Of a stretch of 57,157 bases of DNA, positions 26,669-37,517 are shown piece by piece. Below the pieces are notes generated by a model that was given only the letters and a program-made list of their open reading frames with translations, did no database searches and had not been told where the DNA came from. Position numbers and translations under genes: made by a program. The stretch spans positions 1 to 57,157 of IMG/VR virus record IMGVR_UViG_3300025133_000125; one strand, given 5' to 3'. The DNA is from a virus. The first letter of the stretch is position 1; each line of letters begins with the position of its first letter.

Positions 26669-26677
26669 ATAAATATT
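26669..26677 (-). promoter_or_regulatory. Candidate late-promoter box (AATATTTAT)
   Basis: The sense strand reads CAATATTTATTAAATG in the 67-nt gap between the stop at 26690 and the ATG at 26622, about 46 nt before that ATG. It has the shared ATATTTAT core, with looser spacing than the others. Confidence 0.35.
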
Positions 26678-26689
26678 GTAAAATTAAGT

Positions 26690-29600
26690 TTATTCATTAC
26701 TGAAATCTACTGTTAAATTATTATTGTCCCCCTTCTTGTCAACCTTGACAGAATAGGGATTTGTTTCATAAATTTCCACTGCTTGTAGAACGCCGTCAGG
26801 TGATCTTGAGCCATCATTTTTACATCCTTCGTAAGCTAATCTAAAAAGCCCTGTATGACTGTTATAAACAGATTCGTACTCACTATACTGATATGATGAT
26901 GAGTATGCCAATCCTAACGATGCACTTAAAGATGATGAATAAAATGGTATCGTCTCTTTATTAAATGATGATTTTCTAGATGCGGTAATCATAGGTTGAA
27001 AATTTTCAAAAAATATATCAGATCCTCCAGCCATATAAACTTGAGAATCAGCATAGTCGCGAGCTTCTGACAAGGGTTCATCAAGTGGATCTTTACCAAA
27101 TCCTTTTAAAGTGGGCATATAGGTCATTGGCCCTTGCTCTGAATTAAATTTTTCTGTCTCAAATTCATCTCTACTTGATTTAATTGAACCAGTTTGACAT
27201 AATCCTATTGATACGTAATCATGTCTAGATCCTGTTGTTTTTCCTGTCAACACTGTATCAGAAATATTACCCGTTTTAAAATCATAAATACTTTCTGCAG
27301 GTATCGGTAAAACTGATGTTGATGCTGTGGAATATTTAAATAAACTGGTTGGCTCCGGATATGTTGCATCAATTTCTGCATTTTTAGCAATATCTTTGAA
27401 TATAGGTGGTGCTCCCATAACAACTTTTGGTCTTTCTAAAAGATGTGACTCTATTAATAAACCAATATTCTTTTTAGCACGAGCAGGAGCTAGTTTTCTT
27501 ATATGATCAAAAAGGCTAAGATCATAATACTTTATTAATTTGATATAATCCCAAAATCCTTGTCGTGTTGTCCATTTTTTCCAATATGTGTCTGTAATTC
27601 CATCTAAGTTACCATGTGTATATCGTTCCTCATACACGTCACGAGGATCCCCAATATATTTAGCAAAATCCAAGTCAGCAAGTGATAACATAATATCTTC
27701 ATTAATAACATCTGAAGGGGCAAAAAATACCCCCAATTTATTTGAGTCTAATCCAGCGTTATCAAATGAGCTTATCTCTACTCTTTCTGTAGGACTTAAA
27801 TTTGCTTTTCCTCCGTCTGGAGATTTGAGTGTAGCACTTTCAATTCTTATCTTATTAGCTTGTGAACCAAATCCTATTTTAGGAACAAAAGCCTTTTGTC
27901 TATCTGCTACATTGCTAAAATTAATTTCATCAGAGAATCCGGATCCAGTAACGTATACTTGACCATCTGTATGCGTGTAATCTTTTAACCCTTTGGGATT
28001 ATCATATAAGTTAATATAATCATCCATAGATAATCTAAAACTTAAATCATAGTATGATGAACTAGGATTGTTTCCATTAACTGCTTTGGGTGCACCAACA
28101 TGATTCCAAAATGCATTTGCATTAAGTGGTGTTGACCAATATCTAAACTCCATCATAGACCCACTAAATTGTGTACCTATACTACCATCAGCATTTCCAC
28201 CAAGATACCATCTATTAGCGGGAGTAGTACTACCTGTTGTGTACCATCCTGATAATGTACTTCCCGATACTGTCATGCTTCCTGATTCTTTTATTTTAAT
28301 TCGATCCATTCCTGCATCGTAATATCCAAGAAACATATCAAAACTTTGTGTAGTAGCAGTCAAATCATTATCAAAATATTGTTCAGTATAACTATCATCC
28401 ATAGAGCCTGTTCGTCTTCTAACCATTAATGACCAGTACTCGTTATTATAAATCCCATGATCAGTAATACTCATACTTTGCACACTGTCAGATCCGCTTA
28501 CAAAAAAGTTAATTTGCCCCTTGCCATCAATGGCCTGATCAGCAGGCCCAAGCACTGCTGTAGCAATTGCACCACTTCCCACAGAAGTATTCTGATGTAT
28601 TGTTATTGTGGGCGCGCTAGTGTAACCAAAACCACCATTTGTCACAGTAATTCCTGTAATTCTACCATTTGCAGGATTTACAGTCGGCGTTCCCGTGGCT
28701 CCGGAGCCTCCTCCACCAGAAAATGTTACCCAAGTTTCTAATGGCAAATAATCTGATCCTACCACGTCCATAGTCACACTACTTATAGGAGACCCAACTG
28801 TTGTCTTAAGATAAATTGCCGCCTCTGTTTTGCCATTACCATCGAGTTTATTTGCTAATATCTGATTTGCCTCATAAGGTGTTTTAAATCTCATTTCAAT
28901 AGTATCAGGTGCTTTTTCTTTTGATGTATGATACCACGGCACTTGAATAGATTGTCCTCCCTTAAAATCTAATGCCTTTGTAAATTTTTGTTTTATTTCA
29001 AAATCTGGTTCTCCTGTCGGTCTTGGGCCTCCGTATTCTTGTATTCTTAAAATAGAGGTTGGTATACCATAAGCAGAAAGTAATGCCTTTAAAGATTGTT
29101 TCGTACCTTTTGTTTTTAGCATATACGGCATTGTAGATAAAATTCTATTCCATATCTCCCTTGTTACATCTTTTTGTGATTTTTTTGTGTATCTGATATT
29201 ATAAATACCACTTTTAGAGCCAGATTCTGATAGACCTAAATGATATTGAGGAAGCGAAACAAGATCACGCCCTTCTATCATATCAAAACCAAGTGAGTTA
29301 GCTACTGGTTCTACTAATGCTTGTGAAATTCCTTTTGTTACATCTTCACTTCTATCATGAACATCTGATAATGCTTTTATATGCGTCCAAATAATATCGT
29401 AATGGTGTCCCATCATATCCATAAAATGTAAAAATTCTATATTTTCTCTATCAGTAGAAATATGCTCAGGTAAAAGATTAACTAATCTATTTCTATTATT
29501 TCTATCATAAAGACGTGCAGTGTCAGCTGCGCTACTATACCACTCTGTAAATTGAGAGCTGGTAACTGAATATAAAACATATGGACTAGTTAACGTTCCA

Positions 29601-32600
29601 TCTCCAGATATTTTTGGTGCACTGTTATCAAAAAATTCACCCAAAGAACTTGTTACATATGCTTCATGTTCAAAATACATATAATTTTCAAAATCATCAA
29701 AACCATTAATCACACTTCTAACAGAATTTTCCCATCTTCTTATTTCAGAAGCTGAGCCACTTACAGCTGATCCAGCTGTATTGAGTAAATAACCAGCAGA
29801 GTCACCTGTTCCACTCAATGATGCACTGTTTGCTTTATATGTTTCGATATTTGTTAATTTTATTTTAAAATTATTTATTCTCTTTTCTGCAGAACTAAAA
29901 TGAACAAAATTTTCATATTGCCTATAGTCTATATTAATATTAACATTTTCTAAGCTTCCACTTAAAATTCTATCTTCTAATTGATCCTTAACGCTTTGTT
30001 CATTGCCAATTAAATCAGTATGTGTTTTATATTCTGTTGCTCTATCTCTTATGGGTATTTCTACATCTGACCAGTTAGGTTGTCTTAAGACGGTTTCAGG
30101 TAATTTTTCTTCAATGAAAGGATTAAGATCAATTGTTTCTCTAAGTGTAGGTGTAACTTCTTCAGCAATAAAAACTGTATCAAGAGGTTCAATTCCAACT
30201 TCAAGTGGTTTTATTAATTTGTATGCTATGCTTCCTGGATATGTTTCAGAACTTATTGGCTTGAAATTTGTTATTAGTGATTTTGAATCATCATTCGGAA
30301 TAATATATGTATAAAGATTATCTGCATCTTTTGAGCGAAAACGAACAAAGTAATCATCAAGTGTAGTTGTTGATAAATTTACTGCGTCAGGTCCCGTCAT
30401 TACAGCATTAATTTCATTTCCATATTCTTCATATGATTTGTTTAGTATTAATTTTTTTTGTGTTTCTAAATCATTTTGAACATCTAAAATTTTTCCTTCA
30501 TATCTTGCATAAATATTTTCTGATCCACTTGGTTGTGATATATAGCCTACTGAAAACCCTGAATCAAATGATGAGTACTTATTGACGCCATAGCTTGATA
30601 CTATTCCACCTTGTTCTTCTGATGCTTCAGTATATGTTTTATCAACTTCAATTTGATTTTCATTGAATATATTTGTTATTGTAAATTCTAAAGGACCTAA
30701 TACAGCATTTTCCTGTACTTCAGGTCGATCTAGTGAACTCTTAATAATTGAAAGATCAAATTTATCTCCCCACACTGTACCAAAAGCCCCATAATGCCCT
30801 CTTACTTCTATAAAAATAGGCATGTCTAGTGCAAAAAAATCTGTAATTTCAAATTCTAAAGTTGCTTTTTCCCATTGATTATATTCCTGGCAAGGAGAAT
30901 GACTAATAGCACTTGGCCCTGAATTAAGTGCTTCTGTTCTATATGTTCTTCGATATAATGTTACATTTTCACCTTCAACCTCATATCTAGTAGACCAACT
31001 AATAGAGCCGCCTCCTTCATATCGTGTAGTCCAATCACCGTAATTGGTGCCACCAATATTTCTATTCCATACAAAGACACCGTCACTAGAAATATTTACA
31101 TTTGTTGGATAGTCTTCATAAGAAGGGTAATAGAGTTCAGCGGCTAAATACTTTGATCCGAGTTGACCCCCGGGCAAGGCGGTGTATGCAAACTTTCTAA
31201 AAGCATTTGGACTCATCTCATCTTCACCCGGCCATACTGCTGCATCTAATCTTGCCATTGTCCAATATCCAAAGTAATCATCAGTATAATTACTATCCGC
31301 ATTATATGAAAAGTCCCATTCATTTGTTGTTACCCAATACCACTTGAATGCTTCTGATTGTTCAATCTCGCCTGCATCAGTTATATAATCACCGCCAGCT
31401 CCTGATGCAGTAGGATTGTCTACGCCATATTGATCCAAAAAGGAAGAGACTTGATCTCCATCTGTATTCGCCCAATTGGGTTCTAAATCTACTGGTGCGT
31501 GATTATCACTATACGCAGCAAAATTATCTGGACCTCCATAGTGTAAATGAAATGCTCTATCCTCTGCCCAGACATCGTCATCTGTTACCATTAACGGTTC
31601 AGGTGGCGCTATGTCTGTTGCAGTCCAATGATTTATTCCTACCCATAATCCTTTTCTACCACCTTGTTCAAAATCAATAGGATCGGATTTTTGCATCCAT
31701 GTAACCAGAACTTTATCACCAGCCCTTACTCCATAAGCAGATAATGCGCCAATTCCTTTATAGTTTTTATTATTTATATTATCACCCTGATATGAGTAAA
31801 TTTGTAAATGTCTATGTGCATAATCATTTTTACTAGCAAGCACATCTTCACTTGGTACTACTTTTCCAAATGCATCTCCTGCGTCTCTTCTTGCTTGCAC
31901 CATTTGATCAAAAATATAATCTTGATAGTTTAAATCTGGAAAACACATTGCAACACCGCCGTCTACACCTTTACCTGCTTTCCAATGAGCATGATAACCT
32001 ATGTCTGCTGTGCCAACATAATATTGTGACCAAGCTAAACTAGATAATCCGTTACTCCATCGTCTAACATCCTTGTCAGTTGTCACCCTTATTGCTTGAC
32101 CATTTAATGCAGCATCTGGAAGATGATAATAATATGGAGATCCTCCTTCGTCTCTTTTTTCTTGATTATTTTGATGCACAACTGCGACTTCTCCACCCTG
32201 TGTTGGGTCTCCTACAGCACCATTTGCGGCCTGCATATCCCATTCATAAATTTTTTCACTTTCAATTTCAGATATTATAAAGTCAGATGATAAATCTAAA
32301 ATAGGATGTGCATCATTTATTATAAGTTTTCCACCAGCCATTATTGATTTAAATTCATCACCGTCTGCTAATTCACCAATTATAATTTTCCCATCAGGGT
32401 CATCAAATTTTAATATAGTATCTATTGGCTGTTCTTTAAATAATTCATCATTACTACCTTCTCTATGAAATGGTGTCAAGGTAACTCCAGGTTCTAATTG
32501 TGCTCCTGCAGTTAAAAAATATTTTGTGTTAATATTAGCTAAATTTGATGGGTCCCAATTATCTCTTGGTTCCCATATAATTCTTATTAACAGCTTATTA

Positions 32601-34120
32601 GATAGATTTGTATCTGATAATGTAAATGTAAAAGAGTGTCTTTGCCATTCACTCGTCAAAATAACCCACGAAGAGAATTGTGTTGATGATGTTACACCCC
32701 ATGGGTCAGCATGTGCCATGCATCTTAATTTATCTCCTGGTTCACCTTTTACATAACAACTAAATGTCATTGTATAATCTTCTACAATTATTCCTGGTGG
32801 TAATGGGAAAACTGGTGTAGTTTGAAATTGTAAATTACCATATATTGCAGATGATATTGCCAATGGCTCATTTTCACTTTTAGCACCACCGCCCTCTGTT
32901 CTTGGTAAATTTAGGTATGATGAGTCTAAATTCAAAGTATTCTGAAATATTGCCTTAATAGCAAATTGACCAGCTGGATTAGGATCTATAACATTTTCAA
33001 GTCTAAGTGCTTTTTTATCATCAAATTCTACAGCATCACCACTAAAATTGATCACACCATCATTTGGCCAATTACCCCCACTTCTCCAGCCAAATGTCGT
33101 TTCCATCGTCCTACCCTTTAATAAGTTAGGGGTTACTTCAAAAATATCTGTTGAGGGTTCAAATGATTCTTCTTCTCTAATTTCATCAATTATTCTTTTG
33201 CCCATAAAATATGCATTATTAATTCTAATAGTGCCGTTCATAAATGTCATTGGCATATTATTATTAGTATTAAATGATAAAATATTAGAAGAAGGATTTC
33301 CAAATGATGCAGCTGGTGTAGGATCTTCATCAGAGAACCAATTAATACAATTGTATGCAGCAACTCTAAAACTTTCTAAATATTCTTCATCATTAATAAA
33401 TGAAGGGGAAAGCAAAACCTCAGTTCTATCTCCTGAAATTTTTTGAATGATATATTTATTTTCCCTGGGAAAAAGCTTGTCACCCTCTACAGTTTCTGAA
33501 TCTAGATCATCTTGACTAGCATAAAAATATTCATCTGGTTTTTTCTCATAGTTACCATTAAATATTTTATCATTTTCATTAACTAAAACTGGAAAAGGGC
33601 TTCCAGCTTGTAATCTTAAAAAATCAAACTTAACTTTAAATCTTCCTCTTTTAAATCCAAGCTTTCGTAATATTTCTCCAGCGTCAATTGCTGTAATAGC
33701 GGGTTTTCCTGGCATTTCTTGATTAACATATGAGTTAATTTTATCATTTGTAACATATTGAGATGAAATTAAACTACCGTTATTGCCGTAAACACATACT
33801 CTAATTAGGTCAGCTTTGTCTGCGCCAAATGCAAGATCAGGCCACTTTAAAGAACCATATTGTTCATTTTTTAATTGATCATAAAACTCAACATCTCTAA
33901 ATGACTTATAATCAAGTGTATCTGGGCGCCTAATTAAATCATAAATCTTTTTAGGTATATCAACATCTCTATTAAGTTTTTGATCTACCAGACTATAATG
34001 TAAATCTAAGTCTAGCTTATCATCTTTAACTGTGCGAACAGAAGGCAAGCTTCCTTGAGCACCAGGGTTGCGACCCGATGGTGTCCTAGATTTGCCACTA
34101 TATTTTTGTGTTTTTGCCAT
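26690..34120 (-). CDS. Very large tail structural protein with lectin/CBM-like domains (2476 residues)
   Basis: It starts MAKTQKYSGKSRTPSGRN. A beta jelly-roll-like region near residues 340-560 ends AGAQLEPGVTLTPFHR, typical of carbohydrate-binding modules. Near 1350-1700 there is a helical region (HFMDMMGHHYDIIWTHIKAL, MPYMLKTKGTKQSLKALLSA) common to baseplate/tail proteins of this phage group. A LamG/concanavalin-like region follows at about 1750-2020 (RWYLGGNADGSIGTQFSG, SMMEFRYWSTPLNANAFWNH). The C-terminus contains LIKYYDLSLFDHIRKLAPAR. The gene lies between baseplate-wedge genes and paralogous structural genes. It is probably a baseplate-attached receptor-contacting protein. No stop interrupts the 7.4 kb. 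Confidence 0.8.
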   Translation of the reverse strand: MAKTQKYSGKSRTPSGRNPGAQGSLPSVRTVKDDKLDLDLHYSLVDQKLNRDVDIPKKIYDLIRRPDTLDYKSFRDVEFYDQLKNEQYGSLKWPDLAFGADKADLIRVCVYGNNGSLISSQYVTNDKINSYVNQEMPGKPAITAIDAGEILRKLGFKRGRFKVKFDFLRLQAGSPFPVLVNENDKIFNGNYEKKPDEYFYASQDDLDSETVEGDKLFPRENKYIIQKISGDRTEVLLSPSFINDEEYLESFRVAAYNCINWFSDEDPTPAASFGNPSSNILSFNTNNNMPMTFMNGTIRINNAYFMGKRIIDEIREEESFEPSTDIFEVTPNLLKGRTMETTFGWRSGGNWPNDGVINFSGDAVEFDDKKALRLENVIDPNPAGQFAIKAIFQNTLNLDSSYLNLPRTEGGGAKSENEPLAISSAIYGNLQFQTTPVFPLPPGIIVEDYTMTFSCYVKGEPGDKLRCMAHADPWGVTSSTQFSSWVILTSEWQRHSFTFTLSDTNLSNKLLIRIIWEPRDNWDPSNLANINTKYFLTAGAQLEPGVTLTPFHREGSNDELFKEQPIDTILKFDDPDGKIIIGELADGDEFKSIMAGGKLIINDAHPILDLSSDFIISEIESEKIYEWDMQAANGAVGDPTQGGEVAVVHQNNQEKRDEGGSPYYYHLPDAALNGQAIRVTTDKDVRRWSNGLSSLAWSQYYVGTADIGYHAHWKAGKGVDGGVAMCFPDLNYQDYIFDQMVQARRDAGDAFGKVVPSEDVLASKNDYAHRHLQIYSYQGDNINNKNYKGIGALSAYGVRAGDKVLVTWMQKSDPIDFEQGGRKGLWVGINHWTATDIAPPEPLMVTDDDVWAEDRAFHLHYGGPDNFAAYSDNHAPVDLEPNWANTDGDQVSSFLDQYGVDNPTASGAGGDYITDAGEIEQSEAFKWYWVTTNEWDFSYNADSNYTDDYFGYWTMARLDAAVWPGEDEMSPNAFRKFAYTALPGGQLGSKYLAAELYYPSYEDYPTNVNISSDGVFVWNRNIGGTNYGDWTTRYEGGGSISWSTRYEVEGENVTLYRRTYRTEALNSGPSAISHSPCQEYNQWEKATLEFEITDFFALDMPIFIEVRGHYGAFGTVWGDKFDLSIIKSSLDRPEVQENAVLGPLEFTITNIFNENQIEVDKTYTEASEEQGGIVSSYGVNKYSSFDSGFSVGYISQPSGSENIYARYEGKILDVQNDLETQKKLILNKSYEEYGNEINAVMTGPDAVNLSTTTLDDYFVRFRSKDADNLYTYIIPNDDSKSLITNFKPISSETYPGSIAYKLIKPLEVGIEPLDTVFIAEEVTPTLRETIDLNPFIEEKLPETVLRQPNWSDVEIPIRDRATEYKTHTDLIGNEQSVKDQLEDRILSGSLENVNINIDYRQYENFVHFSSAEKRINNFKIKLTNIETYKANSASLSGTGDSAGYLLNTAGSAVSGSASEIRRWENSVRSVINGFDDFENYMYFEHEAYVTSSLGEFFDNSAPKISGDGTLTSPYVLYSVTSSQFTEWYSSAADTARLYDRNNRNRLVNLLPEHISTDRENIEFLHFMDMMGHHYDIIWTHIKALSDVHDRSEDVTKGISQALVEPVANSLGFDMIEGRDLVSLPQYHLGLSESGSKSGIYNIRYTKKSQKDVTREIWNRILSTMPYMLKTKGTKQSLKALLSAYGIPTSILRIQEYGGPRPTGEPDFEIKQKFTKALDFKGGQSIQVPWYHTSKEKAPDTIEMRFKTPYEANQILANKLDGNGKTEAAIYLKTTVGSPISSVTMDVVGSDYLPLETWVTFSGGGGSGATGTPTVNPANGRITGITVTNGGFGYTSAPTITIHQNTSVGSGAIATAVLGPADQAIDGKGQINFFVSGSDSVQSMSITDHGIYNNEYWSLMVRRRTGSMDDSYTEQYFDNDLTATTQSFDMFLGYYDAGMDRIKIKESGSMTVSGSTLSGWYTTGSTTPANRWYLGGNADGSIGTQFSGSMMEFRYWSTPLNANAFWNHVGAPKAVNGNNPSSSYYDLSFRLSMDDYINLYDNPKGLKDYTHTDGQVYVTGSGFSDEINFSNVADRQKAFVPKIGFGSQANKIRIESATLKSPDGGKANLSPTERVEISSFDNAGLDSNKLGVFFAPSDVINEDIMLSLADLDFAKYIGDPRDVYEERYTHGNLDGITDTYWKKWTTRQGFWDYIKLIKYYDLSLFDHIRKLAPARAKKNIGLLIESHLLERPKVVMGAPPIFKDIAKNAEIDATYPEPTSLFKYSTASTSVLPIPAESIYDFKTGNISDTVLTGKTTGSRHDYVSIGLCQTGSIKSSRDEFETEKFNSEQGPMTYMPTLKGFGKDPLDEPLSEARDYADSQVYMAGGSDIFFENFQPMITASRKSSFNKETIPFYSSSLSASLGLAYSSSYQYSEYESVYNSHTGLFRLAYEGCKNDGSRSPDGVLQAVEIYETNPYSVKVDKKGDNNNLTVDFSNE

Positions 34121-34122
34121 CC

Positions 34123-34422
34123 TTAAAACTCTTTAAATTCTCTATCAAAAATATCTTTTGCTTCTATTTTTGTACGATACCTCCTTCTGTACAATTCAAC
34201 ATACAATCTTTGATTTTTATTAGATTGTGAAGTACCATCAGAAATTTTTTCATATAATTGAATTATATTATTTGTGTCTCTAAGTGTATCCCAATAGTTA
34301 CCACCTCGTCGATCAAATGTTTTGCACACCTTGTCAAAGTTTGAGTTATACTTACCTTCATCTCTTGCTTTTAAAGATGTGTAATGTTCATTTTCTTGTA
34401 ATTCTTTTTCTGTGTATGGCAT
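34123..34422 (-). CDS. Small baseplate-region protein, 99 residues
   Basis: Hydrophilic, starts MPYTEKELQENEHYTSLKAR, with FDKVCKTFDRRGGNYWDTLR and a basic RRRYRTKIEAKDIF near the end. It is encoded 2 nt upstream of the giant structural gene and its start abuts the stop of the preceding gene. No domain recognised. The context suggests a small wedge or connector component. Confidence 0.6.
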   Translation of the reverse strand: MPYTEKELQENEHYTSLKARDEGKYNSNFDKVCKTFDRRGGNYWDTLRDTNNIIQLYEKISDGTSQSNKNQRLYVELYRRRYRTKIEAKDIFDREFKEF

Positions 34423-35519
34423 TATCTGACTACCTTAAATTGATGATGTCCGTCATAATATTGTACTGTTTTATTTATGCCCGATCCAGATTCAATTTTA
34501 AATTCTATTCTATAAAATCTTTCAGGCTGAATACCTGATGTTCTTAACTTAAAATAATTTCCGCTAGTATCACAACTTAACTTGGATCCGGGGCCATAAG
34601 GTACTATTATATCTTCTGTCTTATCATCAATTATAGAGTAGAATGCAGAGGCACTAGGTAATGTATTGACTGTTAAATATTCAGATGTGGTTGAAAATGT
34701 TTTTGAAGGATATTTTTCTCTTCCTTTAACTCTAATTTTTGTTAATGTACCAATCTTGTACTCATGATTAAAATTTTCTAAATTAATTTTAAGTTGATCA
34801 AGCTGAGTAGAAGTAAGTGCAGTCAGTGAGCCCGTTACCCATAATGAGTCATCCCAAACTGCTTCTAATTTTGGCGGAAATACAGTATGTGTATCAGAAG
34901 AAAAGAACTTATACATTCCATAGTCAGTACTACTTGTTTCTTCACTGCTGTCTCTTTTGACAAGAAATCCTTCATTACTAATACTGCCGCTTATCCAACT
35001 ATTAACAATTCCTGTTACATCAAATCTTGGGTCAAATGATTTATTTTTATCAAATACATATGAACTAGAGCTAGCTTCAAACCATGTGCCACCCAAACGT
35101 GAATTAACAGTTGCCCATACAGATGCTGTACTAGCATTTCTATATTTCCATGATGCACCATCTGTTGTTTGTGGTGTATGGAGTAATTTACCTGTACCTT
35201 CTGTCCAACTTTGTGATACAGCAACAGCATATATAGTTGTGTCATCTTTAACTTCGATTGCACCCGCATCATATAAATTTAAATAAAATTTTGCATCAGT
35301 ACCTATCTCTCCATTAGCAACAGATTTAGAAATTTCTGTTAATGGAAATTGTATTAATGCTCTGCATATTTGATTAAATTGTGTGGAGTTTTCCTTGAAT
35401 GTTTTACCAACTTGAAGAATTTCATCAAACCCTTGATTCTTTAAGCTACCAGTACCGTCAATATCATCACCTCTTAGTAGTGTTGCATCTTTGTCAGCAA
35501 AAACATAATAATGAGCCAT
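34422..35519 (-). CDS. Baseplate-region structural protein, DNRLRE-like, 365 residues
   Basis: It starts MAHYYVFADKDATLLRGDDI. Residues 60-200 (KFYLNLYDAGAIEVKDDTTI ... FDVTGIVNSWISGSISNEG) have the order of DNRLRE-type beta domains: YDAG, a W-containing strand, and the D(V)T..V..W motif before GFLVK. The C-terminal part is another beta region. It overlaps the gp6-like gene by 1 nt. It is likely a surface or accessory component of the baseplate. Confidence 0.65.
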   Translation of the reverse strand: MAHYYVFADKDATLLRGDDIDGTGSLKNQGFDEILQVGKTFKENSTQFNQICRALIQFPLTEISKSVANGEIGTDAKFYLNLYDAGAIEVKDDTTIYAVAVSQSWTEGTGKLLHTPQTTDGASWKYRNASTASVWATVNSRLGGTWFEASSSSYVFDKNKSFDPRFDVTGIVNSWISGSISNEGFLVKRDSSEETSSTDYGMYKFFSSDTHTVFPPKLEAVWDDSLWVTGSLTALTSTQLDQLKINLENFNHEYKIGTLTKIRVKGREKYPSKTFSTTSEYLTVNTLPSASAFYSIIDDKTEDIIVPYGPGSKLSCDTSGNYFKLRTSGIQPERFYRIEFKIESGSGINKTVQYYDGHHQFKVVR

Positions 35520-37516
35520 TAATAATCTCCTAGAACTTTACCAACAATATCAATATTTGGAAATTTTACTTCAAAAATTGAAGGATCTAGAGAAGGATAA
35601 AGAATATCTTTTGATGTTGCTTTTTTTACATTATAAATGTTACCCGAATAACCGTTTTCTTCTTTAAATTTATTTGTAACCACAATGGTATCCTTATCAG
35701 GATTTTGATCAGGAGGGGCAACGACATTATTAACACCATCTACTAGTGAAATTTCATATGAAATATCCTGTAAAATAATTGGTTGATTTACTTGCCATTT
35801 ATCTATATCAAAATATTTTTTTACTTTATCAATTGCCTTTAGTAATACTTCATTTTTATTATATCCTTTTTTTACATAAATTGCAAATCTAATTCCTATA
35901 TTAATAACATAAGCATCTTTAAGATTAACTGCGTCTGTTAAGATTCTGTAAGGTCCGAGATATGATTTGATATTTCTTTTTGTTGCTTCATTTACTTTGA
36001 CTAAATTTTTATTTTGGTCATACCCTAAGACATAAAAATTTAGTGCCATTGGATTTGTTACACGACCATTTTCACCTAAAAGCTCTGCTATAGAAACTTC
36101 ACCGCCTAATTTTTCCAATGTGGGCATATCAATTATTCCATCTTGAATTATACCTTGACCTGTTTCAATTTGGTCATCCTGTGTTATGTAAATTTTTTGA
36201 ATGTTTCCATACTTTGCAGGTAAATTATAAACTCTTGAAATATAATCTTCTTTTGAAACTGCTCTATTTTGTGCTTGAAAATATGCTCTTGTATTTTCTT
36301 TTATTTCAGTTAATGTTTCTTCACCTCGTCCTCCAGTTGCAGGAATAGGATTTGATACAGCAAGTGAAGCTTCAGTTTCTCCCAATAATGAAGGATCTAA
36401 TCCTGATACTGCTATTGATTTATTTATACCTCTCAAAGTTGTTATTGATTTTGCAGGTACATTTGCTTCAACACCCCCACCATAAGAATACTCTATTGTT
36501 AAGGTTGTATTAGCAGGTGCTTTACCATAGACAGCTGTATTTAAAAAATTTGCTGGATCTAAAGCAGAATCAGTATTTAAAAAATTTGTATTTGTAAAAC
36601 TATTGCCAACTTGTGATGGGTTTGGTATTATCTCTTCATCTGAACCGCGCGAAGTACCAGAGCCAAATTGTAATTGTGTTTTTCCTTCTATTGTTACTCT
36701 TGTTTTAAATCTATTGTTTGTTCTTTTTAATTTTAGTAGATACGGTGTTGTATCATTAAATCCTGCTAAATTAGGATCGTTCTCAGCAGTATTTGCTATT
36801 TCATCAAATATTAAATCTTGTGCTAATGAATCAACTTCATACCATTTATTGCCGTCTGAATCAATTACAGAAATAATTTCTAATACACCTTTTTGTTCTA
36901 ATGTAATTCTTTCATAGGCCTTTGCATCTGTAAATACAAATTTTTCTGTGGTGATTGTACCACTGACAGCCCTTACTGATTTTTTTAAAAGAAACTTTGT
37001 AGGCGAACTATCATTAACCTCATAAATTTCAACTGTTGTTGGATCTAGAGAGCTTGAAAAATTAAAAGTAATTTGATCTAGAGTTCTAAAAGTTTTAGCA
37101 AATTGTGCTGATTCTACAAGACTTCCTGCATTGATTGTGTATGCATAATCATAATTTGGTTTTGCATTATCACCTATACCAGTAGCAGGCACTGTTTGCC
37201 AAAATTCTAATTTTGCTGTTGACGGTGTGGAAATAGTAGGCTTATATCCATATGATTGTGCAATATCAAAGATTGTTTTCTTCTCTTCAGCATAAACAAG
37301 AAGTGATTCTCTAAATTGTTCATCAACATAAAAAGATAATACATCTCCAACGTAAGATGCCATTTCAATAAACATCATTCCCGGAGATGATTCATTAAAA
37401 TCAGCATATGAGTTTGGAAAATAATCCTTAGCATAATTTACTAAGTCTTCTTTAAAATTAACAAAATTTTTATTTAAGTAATTAACTTCCTTTGGCTGTA
37501 TTTTTGTGCTTGCCAT
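35519..37516 (-). CDS. 6: Baseplate wedge protein gp6-like
   Basis: A 665-residue protein close in length to T4 gp6. The N-terminus VNYLNKNFVNFKEDLVNYAK, DYFPNSYADFNESSPGMMFI and EMASYVGDVLSFYVDEQFRE is the typical gp6/baseplate-J opening. The middle contains TEIKENTRAYFQAQNRAVSK, EDYISRVYNLPAKYGNIQKI, the baseplate-J-like core. gp6 dimers form the continuous ring of the T4 baseplate wedge. Adjacency to the gp25-like gene supports the call. Confidence 0.9.
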   Translation of the reverse strand: MASTKIQPKEVNYLNKNFVNFKEDLVNYAKDYFPNSYADFNESSPGMMFIEMASYVGDVLSFYVDEQFRESLLVYAEEKKTIFDIAQSYGYKPTISTPSTAKLEFWQTVPATGIGDNAKPNYDYAYTINAGSLVESAQFAKTFRTLDQITFNFSSSLDPTTVEIYEVNDSSPTKFLLKKSVRAVSGTITTEKFVFTDAKAYERITLEQKGVLEIISVIDSDGNKWYEVDSLAQDLIFDEIANTAENDPNLAGFNDTTPYLLKLKRTNNRFKTRVTIEGKTQLQFGSGTSRGSDEEIIPNPSQVGNSFTNTNFLNTDSALDPANFLNTAVYGKAPANTTLTIEYSYGGGVEANVPAKSITTLRGINKSIAVSGLDPSLLGETEASLAVSNPIPATGGRGEETLTEIKENTRAYFQAQNRAVSKEDYISRVYNLPAKYGNIQKIYITQDDQIETGQGIIQDGIIDMPTLEKLGGEVSIAELLGENGRVTNPMALNFYVLGYDQNKNLVKVNEATKRNIKSYLGPYRILTDAVNLKDAYVINIGIRFAIYVKKGYNKNEVLLKAIDKVKKYFDIDKWQVNQPIILQDISYEISLVDGVNNVVAPPDQNPDKDTIVVTNKFKEENGYSGNIYNVKKATSKDILYPSLDPSIFEVKFPNIDIVGKVLGDY

Positions 37517-37517
37517 T

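Noticed and set aside
27588-33446. Plus-strand open frames inside the 2476-residue structural gene
   Set aside because: They are antisense shadows of an uninterrupted structural frame with recognisable domains, and have no start signals.
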